Shown piece after piece: positions 1 to 10,812 of a DNA stretch of 64,000 nucleotides. The stretch's first letter is position 1. Each line of letters starts with the position of its first letter. Both the position numbers and the translations under genes were made by a program. Source of the stretch: RHKX01 sp046330285 (GTDB taxonomy: Bacteria; Actinomycetota; Thermoleophilia; Solirubrobacterales; 70-9); assembly GCA_046330285.1 (NCBI GenBank), contig JAXLSX010000001.1, positions 1 to 64,000 of the forward strand, in the 5' to 3' direction. The notes beneath the pieces were generated by a model that made no database searches, was not told where the DNA came from, and worked only from the letters and a program-made list of their open reading frames with translations.

Positions 1-1028
1 CCTTCATTTACGGCGGCTCCGGCGGCGCCACCGACTTCACCGCGATCGCCCAGGGCATCGGGACAGACCTCGCCGACGACCCGCTCGTCCTGATCGGGAT
101 CGCGTTCGTCGCCGTCGGGCTCGCCTTCAAGGTCTCGATCGCGCCGTTCCATCAGTGGACGCCCGACGTCTACGAGGGCGCGCCGACGCCGATCACCGCG
201 TTCATGGCCGTCGCGACGAAGGCGGCCGCGTTCGCGGTCTTCGCCCGCTTCTTCATCACCGCGCTCGGGCCGTCCGCCGACCAGTGGCAGCCGGCGCTGG
301 CCGCGCTCGCGGCGATCACGATCGTCGTCGGCAACGTCGGCGCGCTCGGCCAGGACTCGCTGAAGCGGATGCTCGGCTACTCCGGCGTCGCCCAGGCCGG
401 CTACATGCTCACCGGGCTGCTCGTCGGCAGCATCGCCGGGATCGACGCCCTCGTCTTCTACCTCGCCGCCTACACGCTGATGAACCTCGCCGCGTTCGCC
501 GTGATCGCGATCCGCGAGCGCGAGACGCCGCTCGGCGACGACATCACCTCCGTCCAGGGACTAGGCCGCGACCGGCCCGAGCTCGCCTGGCCGCTGACGA
601 TCTCGATGCTCGCCCTCGCCGGGCTACCCGGCACCGCGGGCTTCATGGGCAAGCTCTTCCTGATCGAGTCCGCCGTCGCCGGCGACTACACCTGGCTCGG
701 CGTCTTCATCGTCGTCGGCTCGATGATCTCCCTCGCCTACTACCTGCGGGTCATCGCAGCCGTCTGGATGCGGTCCGCACCTCGCCTCGCCCCGGCGATC
801 GCCGGCGCGGCCCCGGAGGCCGACGAGGCCGAGGCGGACCTGCCGAGCCGGACCGGCCGCGCCGGCCGCGCCCTCGACGGCAGCCCGAGCGGCGGCCGCT
901 GCGCCCTCGTCCTCGGCACGATCGTCATCGCCAGCGCGGCCACCATCGTCTTCGGCATCGTCCCCTCACCGCTGATCGACTTCTCGATCCACGCGGGAGA
1001 GGCGATCACGTCGATGCTCGGCTTCTAG
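1..1028 (+). CDS. nuoN: NADH-quinone oxidoreductase subunit N, 3' part
   Basis: This is the C-terminal part of NuoN, a proton-pumping membrane subunit of respiratory complex I. The reading frame is open from base 3, so the start lies before the window. Early in the fragment it shows the antiporter-type stretch KVSIAPFHQWTPDVYEGAP, followed by several hydrophobic membrane segments (around LTISMLALAGLPGTAGFMGK and FIVVGSMISLAYYLRV). The Lys and His in these segments are typical of the proton channel. A charged, Ala/Glu-rich loop precedes the last membrane helix. NuoN is normally the last gene of the nuo operon, and what follows here fits an operon end: a strong hairpin and then a convergent gene. 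Confidence 0.96.
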   Translation, partial: FIYGGSGGATDFTAIAQGIGTDLADDPLVLIGIAFVAVGLAFKVSIAPFHQWTPDVYEGAPTPITAFMAVATKAAAFAVFARFFITALGPSADQWQPALAALAAITIVVGNVGALGQDSLKRMLGYSGVAQAGYMLTGLLVGSIAGIDALVFYLAAYTLMNLAAFAVIAIRERETPLGDDITSVQGLGRDRPELAWPLTISMLALAGLPGTAGFMGKLFLIESAVAGDYTWLGVFIVVGSMISLAYYLRVIAAVWMRSAPRLAPAIAGAAPEADEAEADLPSRTGRAGRALDGSPSGGRCALVLGTIVIASAATIVFGIVPSPLIDFSIHAGEAITSMLGF

Positions 1029-1060
1029 GGGATAACTCCGGGGAGATCCTCCGGCTTCGC

Positions 1061-1172
1061 CGTCCGGTCTCCCCGGCCGGCGCGGTGAACGTGGCGGGAT
1101 GACATGTGTGTCTCCCCCAGCCGGGGACTCCGCTTCGCGTCCGGTCTCTCCGGCCGGCGCGGTGAACGTGGC
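1061..1172. repeat. Pair of 35-bp direct repeats downstream of nuoN
   Basis: Two copies, at 1061-1095 and 1138-1172, match at 34 of 35 positions. Both begin CGTCCGGTCT, contain GGCCGGCGCGGTGAACGTGG and are preceded by a similar CTCCG-CTTCGC stretch. The unit spacing is 77 bp. No coding function is apparent. They may be a local duplication or members of a dispersed intergenic repeat family; one window cannot tell these apart. Confidence 0.6.
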
Positions 1173-1180
1173 CCGGCCAT

Positions 1181-1221
1181 TGATCGGGATTGGGGTTGCT
1201 GAGCAGCCACGATCCCGATCA
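1181..1221. terminator. Hairpin between nuoN and a convergent protease gene
   Basis: TGATCGGGAT (1181-1190) pairs perfectly with ATCCCGATCA (1212-1221). Inside, GGTTGCT and AGCAGCC can extend the pairing with one G-U wobble. It lies between two convergent genes and has no clear U tract, so it is a plausible bidirectional terminator. The rest of the 1029-1342 gap holds only the direct repeats and no supported gene. Confidence 0.55.
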
Positions 1222-1342
1222 GTGACCGCCCGCGGCCGCCCTTCAGCGACCGCCTCGGTCCCCTTCCCCAGCCGAACCAACGTCCGGGCCCGCGCCGAGC
1301 CCCGGCGTGAGCCGAACCGCCGGGCCGCCGACTCGCGCGCCC

Positions 1343-2587
1343 CTAGACCCCGAAGCGGCAGCTCTTCGTCTGGTTGCGGCCGCCGCCGCCCTTGCAGCCG
1401 TCCTTGCCGGCGCCGCCCTCGAGGGTGTCGCGACCGCCGCTGCCGACGAGGCGGTCCTTGCCCTTGCCGCCGCAGAGGCGGTCGCCGCCCTTGCCGCCGA
1501 CGACCTGGTCGTTGCCGCCGAGGGCCGCGATGACGTCATGGCCGCCGGTGCCGCGGAGGGTCTCGGACTTGCTGGTGCCGACGATCGACGCCACCTTGCC
1601 GCCACAGCGGACGGGGCCGATCGAGGGCCAGCCGCGCTTCTTGGCCGAGTACATGCGCTTGATCGTCTTCCCGAAGTAGGGCCCGAACAGGCTCTTCTGC
1701 CGGCGCGCGTAGAGGTGGCTCGTGTCGGAGACGATGAAGCTGCCCTGGGCGACCCAGCCGCCGCCGCTGGAGCCCTGCTTCATGTCGCACTTGATCCCGC
1801 GCCCGCGGGGCCCGCCGGAGCGGCCCGGATCCTTGATCTGCTTGGAGTCGCAGCGGATCAGCTTGTAGCCGTTGTAGGCCCGCTTGCCGCGCGCCGGGTA
1901 GCCGTAGGCCGCGATGTGCTGGCCACGCGGCTGGTTGAAGCCGATGCCGCGCGAGCCGACGACCTTCTGCAGCGAGCCGAACGGGCTCTGCTTGACCTGG
2001 AGCATCGCGGTGTCGTAGTCGAACTTGCCGCCCCGGGCCCAGGCCCCCGGGGTGATGATGTGCTGGACCGGCCAGACGCCGTAGGGGATCTTGTTGCGGG
2101 CGAAGCCGGGGATGAAGGAGAGGTTGGTCGCGAAGACGCCGCTGCCGCCGGCATCGATCGCGCAGTGCCCCGCGGTGACGACGAGGTTGCCCGACTGTGA
2201 GCTGACGACGGTCGCCGAGCAGGCGAAGTTGCCGACCCCCTGGTAGGTGCCGACGAGCTTGCCGTGGACGCGGTTCGGGTACTTGCGTGTCTTCCGGACC
2301 CAGACGCTCTTCAGCGCGCTGCCGGTCGCAACCGCCGGATCGGTCGTAGCCGCACGGACGGCTCCAGCCGTGCCGGCGCCCGCGTCGGGGACGGCGAGGG
2401 GCTTCGCCTTCGCGATCCGCTCCGGCGTCCAGTAGTCGTTCGCCGCCTCACGGCCGAGCGAATGAGACGAGGGCATCATCACGTACCCGCCGCCCTCCGC
2501 CTCGGCCGCAGCCGGTGCGATCGCCATTCCCGCGGCGACGACGGCCGCGACTACCCACTTCGAACTCCGGCTCACGCTCACGCGCAT
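1343..2587 (-). CDS. Exported trypsin-like serine protease with Gly/Asp-rich RTX-like tail
   Basis: A 414-residue secreted protein. Residues 1-30 form a signal peptide (basic start, hydrophobic stretch, AAAEA cleavage region). A chymotrypsin-fold protease domain spans about 90-315. The likely catalytic triad is His141 (VTAGHC), Asp192 (FDYDTAM) and the Ser in GSSGGGW near 273. Residues 345-405 hold repeated GG-x-G-x-D/N motifs (GGNDQVVGGKGGDRL), which resemble calcium-binding RTX nonapeptides but are degenerate. A short DYWTPERI motif after the signal peptide recurs in the paralogue ending at 4688, suggesting a shared propeptide. Substrate unknown; an extracellular location is inferred from the signal peptide. 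Confidence 0.85.
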   Translation of the reverse strand: MRVSVSRSSKWVVAAVVAAGMAIAPAAAEAEGGGYVMMPSSHSLGREAANDYWTPERIAKAKPLAVPDAGAGTAGAVRAATTDPAVATGSALKSVWVRKTRKYPNRVHGKLVGTYQGVGNFACSATVVSSQSGNLVVTAGHCAIDAGGSGVFATNLSFIPGFARNKIPYGVWPVQHIITPGAWARGGKFDYDTAMLQVKQSPFGSLQKVVGSRGIGFNQPRGQHIAAYGYPARGKRAYNGYKLIRCDSKQIKDPGRSGGPRGRGIKCDMKQGSSGGGWVAQGSFIVSDTSHLYARRQKSLFGPYFGKTIKRMYSAKKRGWPSIGPVRCGGKVASIVGTSKSETLRGTGGHDVIAALGGNDQVVGGKGGDRLCGGKGKDRLVGSGGRDTLEGGAGKDGCKGGGGRNQTKSCRFGV

Positions 2588-2684
2588 CCCTCCACTTCCG
2601 TGTGTTGACCTTCCATTGCCGGCCCTGCCAGGCCGCGGACGCGGGACGCTGGACGCGTCGACCGCCTGCCCCTACGTTTCCCGG

Positions 2685-3041
2685 ATGCTCCACCACGTAA
2701 CCATCGAGGTGACGGAAGCCGGCGCCGAGCGCTTCGCCGAGCTGCTCGGCGCGATCGGGTTCGCCGAGATCGAGCCGCCCCCCGCCCTGCGGGACGGCTA
2801 CCGCTGGTTCGAGCGCGAGGGGAGCCAGGTCCATCTGGCCGTCGTCGGCGCTCAGGTGGTCCCGCCGACCGGGCACGCGGCGTTCGTGGTGGCACCCCTC
2901 GAGCCGGCGATCGAGCGGCTCGCCGGACACGGATTCGAGGTCTCCGAGCGGCGCCGCCACTGGGGTGCGCGGCGGGTCACCGTCGCCGGCCCGGACGGCC
3001 ACCGCGTCGAGCTGATGGAGGCTCCGCCGGGCCCCGGCTGA
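2685..3041 (+). CDS. VOC/glyoxalase-like family protein
   Basis: A 118-residue protein of the vicinal-oxygen-chelate fold. It opens with MLHHVTIEVTEAGAERFAEL, the usual first beta-alpha unit, and ends with the typical GPDGHRVELMEAPPG strand. The HHVTIEV histidine and the Glu in HRVELME sit where metal ligands lie in glyoxalase-like enzymes. The ATG at 2685 is preferred because the fold begins exactly there, although no convincing ribosome site precedes it, so the message may be leaderless. An upstream in-frame ATG at 2616 would add an Arg/Gly-rich segment unlike the family. Reaction unknown. It is divergent from the protease and followed by the ThyX-like gene. Confidence 0.72.
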   Translation: MLHHVTIEVTEAGAERFAELLGAIGFAEIEPPPALRDGYRWFEREGSQVHLAVVGAQVVPPTGHAAFVVAPLEPAIERLAGHGFEVSERRRHWGARRVTVAGPDGHRVELMEAPPGPG

Positions 3042-3083
3042 CCGCGCAGCGCCCCGCCGGTCGAGTTCGTAGCATCGTCGCCC

Positions 3084-4687
3084 TTGCGTTATCCGGTCGA
3101 AACCTTCACCGCCGAGGAGCAGCGAGCCCTCGAGCCCCACTTCAGCAACCTCGACCGGCCCGTCTTCGCGCTGACCAACCTGCCGGAGACCGTGAAGGGG
3201 GCGCTGTTCGCCCGCTACTCCCGCTACCAGGGCACGCTGCGGCGGCTCTACCTCGACGAGTTCGCCGCCGACGCGCCCGAGGGCACCCGCCCCTTCGACG
3301 GCGCCGAGGGCGAGCGCGCGGCACAGCTCTACGAACGGATCTTCATCGGCTATGGCGACGACTCGGTCGCCCAGCTCGGCGGCGCCCACCTCGCCTGCGA
3401 GTGGGTCAGCAACGTGCTGACGAAGGTGCTCCAGCGCGGCCGCCTCGCCGCCTATCTCGAGCAGTCGACCCGCTACATCCCCTATGACGTCCCGATGGAA
3501 GCCGGCGTCGAGCAGGGCTCGCCCGGCAGCTGGCGCTACTGGCGCAACGACGACCTCGGCCCCGAGTTCGGCCGGGCGATGGACGAGATCTTCTCGATCT
3601 ACTCGCAAACGCTGCGCGAGGTCCGCGCCTGGGCCGAGCAGCGCTGGCCCCGCGGCGACGAGCCGCAGAGCGCATGGGAGCGTTCGATCAAGGCGAAGGC
3701 GCTCGACCTCCTCCGCGGACTGCTGCCGGCCTCGACCCTCTCCCACGTCGGGATCTACGCCTCCGGGCAGGCCTACGAGCAGCTCCTGCTGCGCCTCGCG
3801 TCCTCTCCCCGCCCGAGGCCCGCGCCGTCGGCGCGATGGCCCACGAGGAGCTCGGCGCCGTGATCCCGAGCTTCATCTCGCGGGTCGGACGGCCCGAGCG
3901 CGGAGGCGAGTGGATCTCCTACCTCGAGCAACGCCGCCGCGACACCGAGCGCTGGGTCGCCCGCCTCGGCCTCGACCGCCGCGAGGGCCCCGACGCGCCC
4001 GCCGTCGAGCTGACCCACGTCGACGGCGACGAGGACATGCTGCTGGCGGCGTCGCTGTACGAGGCCACCGGCCTGCCGGAGGCGGCGATCGCGAGCCGGA
4101 TCGCGGCGCTCGACCCGATCGAGCGCGAGGAGATCCTCGCCGACCTCGTCGGCGAGCGCGGCAACCGCCGCCACCGCCCCGGCCGCGGCTGGGAGTCGGT
4201 CCGCTACCGCTTCGAGATCGTCTCCGACTACGGCGGGTTCCGCGACATGCAGCGGCACCGGATGCTGACCTGCCAATGGCAGTCGCTGAACCCCGACCTC
4301 GGCGCCGGGGTCCCGGAGGAGGTAGCCGACGCGGGCTGCGGCGACGCCTACAGCCGCGCGCTCGAGATCTCCCGGACCGAGTTCGACCGGCTCGAGGAGG
4401 TGGGGATGCCCGAGGCCGCCCCCTACGCCCTCTGCCTCGGCTACCGGATCCGCTACGTCCTCGACATGAACGCCCGCGAGGCTATGCACGTCTGCGAGCT
4501 CCGCTCCGGCCGCGAGGGCCATCCCACCTACCGGGCAGTCGCGCAGGCGATGCACGAGCAGATCAGCGCCGTCCACCCGGCGATCGGAGCCGCGATGCGC
4601 CACGTCGACTCGAGCTCGGAGCCGCGGCTGGAGCGGATCATGAGCGAGATCCGCACGCACCGGAAGCGTGCGGCGCTCGCCCAGTAG
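3084..4687 (+). pseudogene. Tandem ThyX-like (FAD-dependent thymidylate synthase family) protein, frameshifted
   Basis: The product reads in one frame from TTG 3084 to about 3800 and then in another frame to the stop at 4687. The join falls near AYEQLLLRL: adding one base near 3799 restores LRLRVLSPPEARAVGAM. The N-terminal half has GDDSVAQLGGAHLACEW followed by an R-rich stretch and EQSTRYIPYD. The C-terminal half has QRHRMLTCQWQSLN, close to the ThyX RHR signature. Together they look like two diverged ThyX domains in one chain of about 534 residues. Classical ThyX makes dTMP from dUMP with FAD and folate, but this long family may have another role. The shift could be a real mutation or a base error. 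Confidence 0.75.
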
Positions 4688-5695
4688 CTAGCGGCTGCTG
4701 CGCTTGTAGAGCTTCTTCGCGGTCTGCGAGAAGTACGGCCCGTAGAGGTAGGGCGAGGTGCCGTAGCCGTAGCTCGTGTTCGAGAGCAACAGCCCGCGCG
4801 CGATCCAGCCGCCGCCGCTCGAGCCGCCGGTCATGTCGCAGGACGCGCGCAACGTGTTCGGCCCGGTGCCGGGCGGGACGTCGGAGCCGCGGAGGGCGCT
4901 CTTGCAGCGGTACTCGTCGAGGCTGTCGGCGTAGATGCCCTCGACCGGGTAGCCGAAAAGCTTGTAGTTCTGATCGCGCGGCTGGTCGAAGCCGATCCCG
5001 CGGCCGCCGACGATCGACTGCAGGGTTCGCCCACCGGGGTTGCGGTCCACGACCGCGGTGCCGATGTCGAAGCGCAGGTTGCCGTCGCGCTTCCACTGGC
5101 TGGTCGTGGCGAGCTCGCTCGCGGGCCACTCGCCGAACGGCTTGCCCTTGCCGCTGTAGGCGGGCACGAACTGGAAGTTGACGGACTTGCCGCCCTGGTC
5201 CTCCCAGTCGTAGATGCAATGTCCCGCGGTCCAGACGAGGCTCTGGTTGCGGCTGTTGACGGCGGTGCCGGAGCAGACGTAGTCATCGGGCGCGCTGCCG
5301 CCCTTGACGGTGAAGAACACCTTCCCGTGGGCCCGGGTCCCGGTGGCGGCGGGGTTGGCGATCAGGCTCGCCGCGCCCGCGCCCCTGGCGAGGCCGGAGC
5401 TCGCCGCGCCGCGCTCGAGCGCCGCCGGGCCGGCGTCACCCGGGCCGGCGGGGGCGACGTACGACGGAGCGGCCGGAGCCTCGGCGGGACCCGGCGCCGG
5501 CGCGGTTGCAGCATCGGGATCGACCGGAACGGGCTCGGCCTCCCGCATCCTCTCCTTCGTCCAGTAGTCGCGCACGGCGGCAGGCGACTTGGCGACGTCG
5601 CGTGTGACGACCGCAGCGGGCGCGAACGCGGGCAGCGACGTCGCGAGGACGGTGGCTGCGAGCAGCGCGGCGAGGATCGTGCGGAACGGGTTCAT
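4688..5695 (-). CDS. Exported trypsin-like serine protease (second paralogue)
   Basis: A 335-residue secreted protease. Starting at ATG 5695 gives a clean signal peptide (MNPFRTILAALLAATVLATS, then an AFAPAA cleavage region). Longer upstream starts put about 80 residues of unlikely sequence in front. An Ala/Pro-rich linker (about 60-115) leads to the protease domain with His159 (WTAGHC), Asp210 (RFDIGTA) and Ser near 292 (GGSSGGGW). It shares DYWTKERM after the signal peptide, GIGFDQPR and FGPYF/YGPYF-type motifs with the protease at 1343-2587, but lacks that protein's Gly/Asp-rich tail. Its stop codon directly abuts that of the convergent ThyX-like gene. Substrate unknown. Confidence 0.85.
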   Translation of the reverse strand: MNPFRTILAALLAATVLATSLPAFAPAAVVTRDVAKSPAAVRDYWTKERMREAEPVPVDPDAATAPAPGPAEAPAAPSYVAPAGPGDAGPAALERGAASSGLARGAGAASLIANPAATGTRAHGKVFFTVKGGSAPDDYVCSGTAVNSRNQSLVWTAGHCIYDWEDQGGKSVNFQFVPAYSGKGKPFGEWPASELATTSQWKRDGNLRFDIGTAVVDRNPGGRTLQSIVGGRGIGFDQPRDQNYKLFGYPVEGIYADSLDEYRCKSALRGSDVPPGTGPNTLRASCDMTGGSSGGGWIARGLLLSNTSYGYGTSPYLYGPYFSQTAKKLYKRSSR

Positions 5696-5819
5696 CTGGG
5701 GTCGCGACGGTAGCGGTGGCGCCGCCGTCTCGCGTTCAAACACGGCGGACCGGGTAAAGCTTCGGAGAGCGGTGGGATAGGTTGGGCGCCGGCGGAGAGG
5801 CAACGAGCGAGGAGAAGAC

Positions 5820-7784
<1,965 letters not shown>

Positions 7785-7801
7785 GCCTTCCCCGGTCGCC
7801 C

Positions 7802-8290
7802 TTGGTCGCGCTCGTCTCCGACACCCACATGCCGAAGGGACCCCGCGTCCTCCCGGACCGCTGCCACGAGTTGCTGCGGAAGTCGGAGCTGATCGTCCAC
7901 GCGGGCGACTGGTCGAAACTCGCAATCCTCGAGATGTTCGAGGCGATCGGCCCGCCGGTCGTCGGCGTCCACGGCAACGTCGAGGACGCGGCGATCAGCC
8001 GCCGCCTCCCCGAGCGGGCGGGCTTCGAGCTCGGCGGCCACTCGATCGGAGTCGTCCACGACGCGGGGCCGAAGCGCGACAGGCTCGCCCGCATGCGAGC
8101 GGCGTTCCCGGACGCCTCGGCAGTCGTCTTCGGTCACTCCCACCTGCCGCTGCTCGAGACCGACCCCGGCGACGGCTTCACGATCTTCAACCCGGGCTCG
8201 CCGACCGAGCGCCGCCGCGCCCCGGCGCGGACGATGGGCACGCTGGAGCTCGTCGGCGGCGAGCTCCGCTTCGCCCACGTCGAAGTCTGA
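7802..8290 (+). CDS. YfcE/MJ0936-type metallophosphoesterase
   Basis: A 162-residue calcineurin-like phosphoesterase. It carries the family metal-binding motifs in order: ALVSDTHMPKG (D-x-H), HAGDWSK (GD), GVHGNVED (GNxD-like), GVVHDAG, and FGHSHLPL (GHTH-like), then the closing FNPGSPTERR strand. Such proteins hydrolyse phosphodiesters or phosphomonoesters using two metal ions; the physiological substrate is unknown. TTG 7802 is chosen because the first beta strand (LVALVSDTH) starts there; CTG 7781 is an alternative that overlaps acsA. It probably shares the acsA transcript and ends directly against the convergent oxidoreductase gene (TGATCA at the junction). Confidence 0.85.
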   Translation: MVALVSDTHMPKGPRVLPDRCHELLRKSELIVHAGDWSKLAILEMFEAIGPPVVGVHGNVEDAAISRRLPERAGFELGGHSIGVVHDAGPKRDRLARMRAAFPDASAVVFGHSHLPLLETDPGDGFTIFNPGSPTERRRAPARTMGTLELVGGELRFAHVEV

Positions 8291-9922
8291 TCAGGCGAAG
8301 CGCCGGCGCAGGCGCCCGGCCGGTCCGCGCGCATCGCGGAGCACCTCGCGGGCGCAGTTGCGCCCGTTCGCCCCACTGACGCCACCGCCGGGATGGGTGC
8401 CGGCGCCGCAGAGATAGAGGTTCTCGACCGGAGTCCGGTAGTCGGCGTGGCCGCGAACCGGGCGAAGGTTGAAGAGCTGGTCGAACGACATGTCCCCGTG
8501 CAGAGCGTGCCCGCCGGTGATGCCGAGAAGGCTCTCGAGGTCCTTCGGGCTGAGCACCTGGCGCTGCTCGATCGAGTCGGTGAGCCCCGGCATGTAGCCC
8601 TCGAGGGTCGCAATCGCGCGGTCCGCGACCGCGTCGCGATGCTCGTCCCAGCTGCCCTCGCCCGGGGCGAGGTTGCAGGGCTGGGAGTTGACGTCGATCG
8701 TCAGCACGTGCTTGCCCGCCGGCGCGAGCGAGGGATCGTGGAAGGTCGGGATGCAGGCCTCGACATGAGGGTCGGTCCCGAGCCGCCCCGAACGCGCTTC
8801 GAACTGGGCACGGTCCATGTCGGCGACGAAGCCGCCGAACTCCATGATCCCGCCAAGGTACGGCTCCCGCTCGCCCGCGGGCATGCCGGTCACCTGCGGC
8901 AGGCGGTCGACGCCGAGGTTGATCTTCATGCTCGTGCCCTCGCACCGGTAGTTGCGGAGCGAGGCCACGAACGGGTCGGGAAGCGCGTCGGCGCCGACGA
9001 GCCCGAAGAACGTCCGCAGCGGGTCGGCGTTCGAGAGGACCCGGTCGGCCGCGATCACCGTCCCGTCGGTGAGCACGACGCCGGTGGCGCGGCCGCCTTC
9101 GATCACCACCCGCTCGACCTCGGCGCCGGTGCGGACCTCGGCGCCGGCCTCGCGGGCCGCATCGGCCATGGCCTCGGTGACGAGGCCGATGCCGCCGCGG
9201 ACGAAGCCCCAGGTGCGAAGGCCGCCGCCCGCCTGCTCGGCCGCGTGATCGTGGAGGAGGACGTAGGCCGTCCCCGGGGTCGACGGTCCGGCGACCGAGT
9301 CGTTGATCGCGTGCCAGCCCATCGCCGCCATCACGACCTCGGACTCGAAGAACTCCCCCAGGTACTGGGTGCAGGAGGTGGCGAAGAGGAAGAGCGCGTC
9401 GTTGATGTCGGAGCGGTGACGGCGGGCGAGCCCGGCCATCCGCAACAGCGCCGGCACCTCGCCCGGGCGGACGTGCGCCGGGTTCGGCGGCGTCGAGTCC
9501 ATCAGCGGCGCGACGACCGCGGCGAGCCGGGCGAGGGCATCCTCGAACTCGGGGAGGGCGCGCGCGTCGGCGGCCGAGTGGCGGGCGATCTCGGCCTGCG
9601 CGGCCGGGATGTCGTCACCGAGCAGCAGGCGCTCGCCGCCGGGGAAGCCGTAGAGCGAGGGCCCGGCGGCGTCGATCCTGATGCCGCGCTCGGCGAGCCG
9701 CATGTCGCGCCAGACCGGCTCGCGGAGCATGCTGATGACGTAGGCGCCGGTCGAGGCGCGGTAGCCGGGGGCGAACTCCTCGGTGACGCAGCAGCCGCCG
9801 ACGATGTCGCGGCGCTCGAGGATCAGCGGGCGCAGCCCGGCCTTCGCCAGGTAGAAGCCGGCGACGAGGCCGTTGTGACCGCCGCCGACGATGACGGCGT
9901 CGTATCGACCTGCGGCGGCCAT
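8291..9922 (-). CDS. PYROXD2/phytoene-desaturase-like FAD-dependent oxidoreductase
   Basis: A 543-residue flavoprotein. The N-terminus has the FAD-binding Rossmann motif VIVGGGHNGLVAGFYLAKAG followed by ILERRDIVGGCC. The C-terminus has the second dinucleotide motif NLYLCGAGTHPGGGVSGANG. The GGHNGL form and overall length fit the PYROXD2/CrtI-like group, whose members oxidise C-C or C-N bonds, rather than true carotenoid desaturases; no carotenoid genes are nearby. It is the last gene of the GntR operon and its ATG overlaps the upstream permease stop by one base (TGATG). From context it may oxidise the imported compound or an intermediate; this is inference. Confidence 0.82.
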   Translation of the reverse strand: MAAAGRYDAVIVGGGHNGLVAGFYLAKAGLRPLILERRDIVGGCCVTEEFAPGYRASTGAYVISMLREPVWRDMRLAERGIRIDAAGPSLYGFPGGERLLLGDDIPAAQAEIARHSAADARALPEFEDALARLAAVVAPLMDSTPPNPAHVRPGEVPALLRMAGLARRHRSDINDALFLFATSCTQYLGEFFESEVVMAAMGWHAINDSVAGPSTPGTAYVLLHDHAAEQAGGGLRTWGFVRGGIGLVTEAMADAAREAGAEVRTGAEVERVVIEGGRATGVVLTDGTVIAADRVLSNADPLRTFFGLVGADALPDPFVASLRNYRCEGTSMKINLGVDRLPQVTGMPAGEREPYLGGIMEFGGFVADMDRAQFEARSGRLGTDPHVEACIPTFHDPSLAPAGKHVLTIDVNSQPCNLAPGEGSWDEHRDAVADRAIATLEGYMPGLTDSIEQRQVLSPKDLESLLGITGGHALHGDMSFDQLFNLRPVRGHADYRTPVENLYLCGAGTHPGGGVSGANGRNCAREVLRDARGPAGRLRRRFA

Positions 9923-10812
9923 CAGCTCTCCAGCCGGTTGATCCGCGCAAGGCGGTAGGCGACGAGCGCGAACAGAGCCGACAGCGCGAGCATGATGATG
10001 CTCATCGCCGCCCCGCGGTTGAGGTCGCCGGCCTCGAGGACGTAGTCGTTGACGACGTTGCCGAGCATGTAGCCGCTGGTCCCGCCGACGAGGGCCGGGC
10101 TCGCGAAGTCGGTGAAGAGCGGGACGTAGACGAGCAGCAGCGAGATGAAGATCCCGGGCGCGATCAGTGGCAGCAGGACCCGCCGCGTCGTCGTCCACCA
10201 CCCCGCTCCGAGGTCGCGCGCCGCCTCGAAGACGTTGCCGTCGATCGCCTTCATCGCTCCGTAGATCGGGATTACCGTGTAGGTCAGGTAACTCGTCGAC
10301 AGCACGACGGTCACCGCGAACTGGCTGAACAGCAGGGCGTCGATCGGCTGGCTGATGATCCCGATGCTCATCAGGCCCTCGTTGATCAGACCCTCGCGGC
10401 CGAGCAGCATCCGCCACGCGTAGATCCGCACCATCGGGTTGAGCTCGTCGGCGAGGACGAGGAAGAGCAGGATCGGGACCTGCCAGCGGCCCGCCTTGAA
10501 CGCGATCACGTAGGCGAGCGGCACGGCGACGATCAACTGCACGAGCATCGCCGTCGTCGCGATCTCGAACGTGGTCAGCGCGACCTTGCGGTTGAGCGGA
10601 TCGCTGATCACGTCAGTGAAGTTGGTCAGCGTGAAGTTGAAGCCGGCGCCGCCGTCGAGCAGGCCGCGGTCGAACGCGACCCCGAGCATCACCAGCATCG
10701 GCGCCAGGAAGAAGGCGAGCAGGAGCGCGGTCGGTGTTGCCAGGAACGCGAGCGGCTGGACGAGCCGCTTGGCCCGCGACCCGCGGTGAACGGGGATCGA
10801 TGCCGCCTCCAT
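9922..10812 (-). CDS. ABC transporter permease, polyamine-family (PotB/PotH-like)
   Basis: A 296-residue inner-membrane permease with about six transmembrane segments, beginning with FLATPTALLLAFFLAPMLVMLG. It carries the EAA loop that contacts the ATPase: AMKAIDGNVFEAARDLGAGWWTTTRRVLLPL, where E-A-A and G are conserved. Length and topology match the first permease of spermidine/putrescine-type importers. It overlaps both neighbours by single bases and therefore should be translationally coupled to the second permease and the FAD oxidoreductase. The substrate cannot be read from the sequence. Confidence 0.9.
   Translation of the reverse strand: MEAASIPVHRGSRAKRLVQPLAFLATPTALLLAFFLAPMLVMLGVAFDRGLLDGGAGFNFTLTNFTDVISDPLNRKVALTTFEIATTAMLVQLIVAVPLAYVIAFKAGRWQVPILLFLVLADELNPMVRIYAWRMLLGREGLINEGLMSIGIISQPIDALLFSQFAVTVVLSTSYLTYTVIPIYGAMKAIDGNVFEAARDLGAGWWTTTRRVLLPLIAPGIFISLLLVYVPLFTDFASPALVGGTSGYMLGNVVNDYVLEAGDLNRGAAMSIIMLALSALFALVAYRLARINRLES

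Noticed and set aside
3790..3810. Programmed ribosomal frameshift in the ThyX-like gene
   Set aside because: No slippery heptamer or following hairpin was seen, and a single added base repairs the frame naturally, so mutation or sequence error is simpler.
8291..9922. Carotenoid desaturase (crtI)
   Set aside because: Related fold, but the GGHNGL motif and the operon context point to the PYROXD2-like group; no crtB or crtE neighbours exist.
8393..9958. 521-codon plus-strand frame opposite the FAD oxidoreductase
   Set aside because: Low-complexity shadow frame; the minus-strand protein has two clear dinucleotide-binding motifs.
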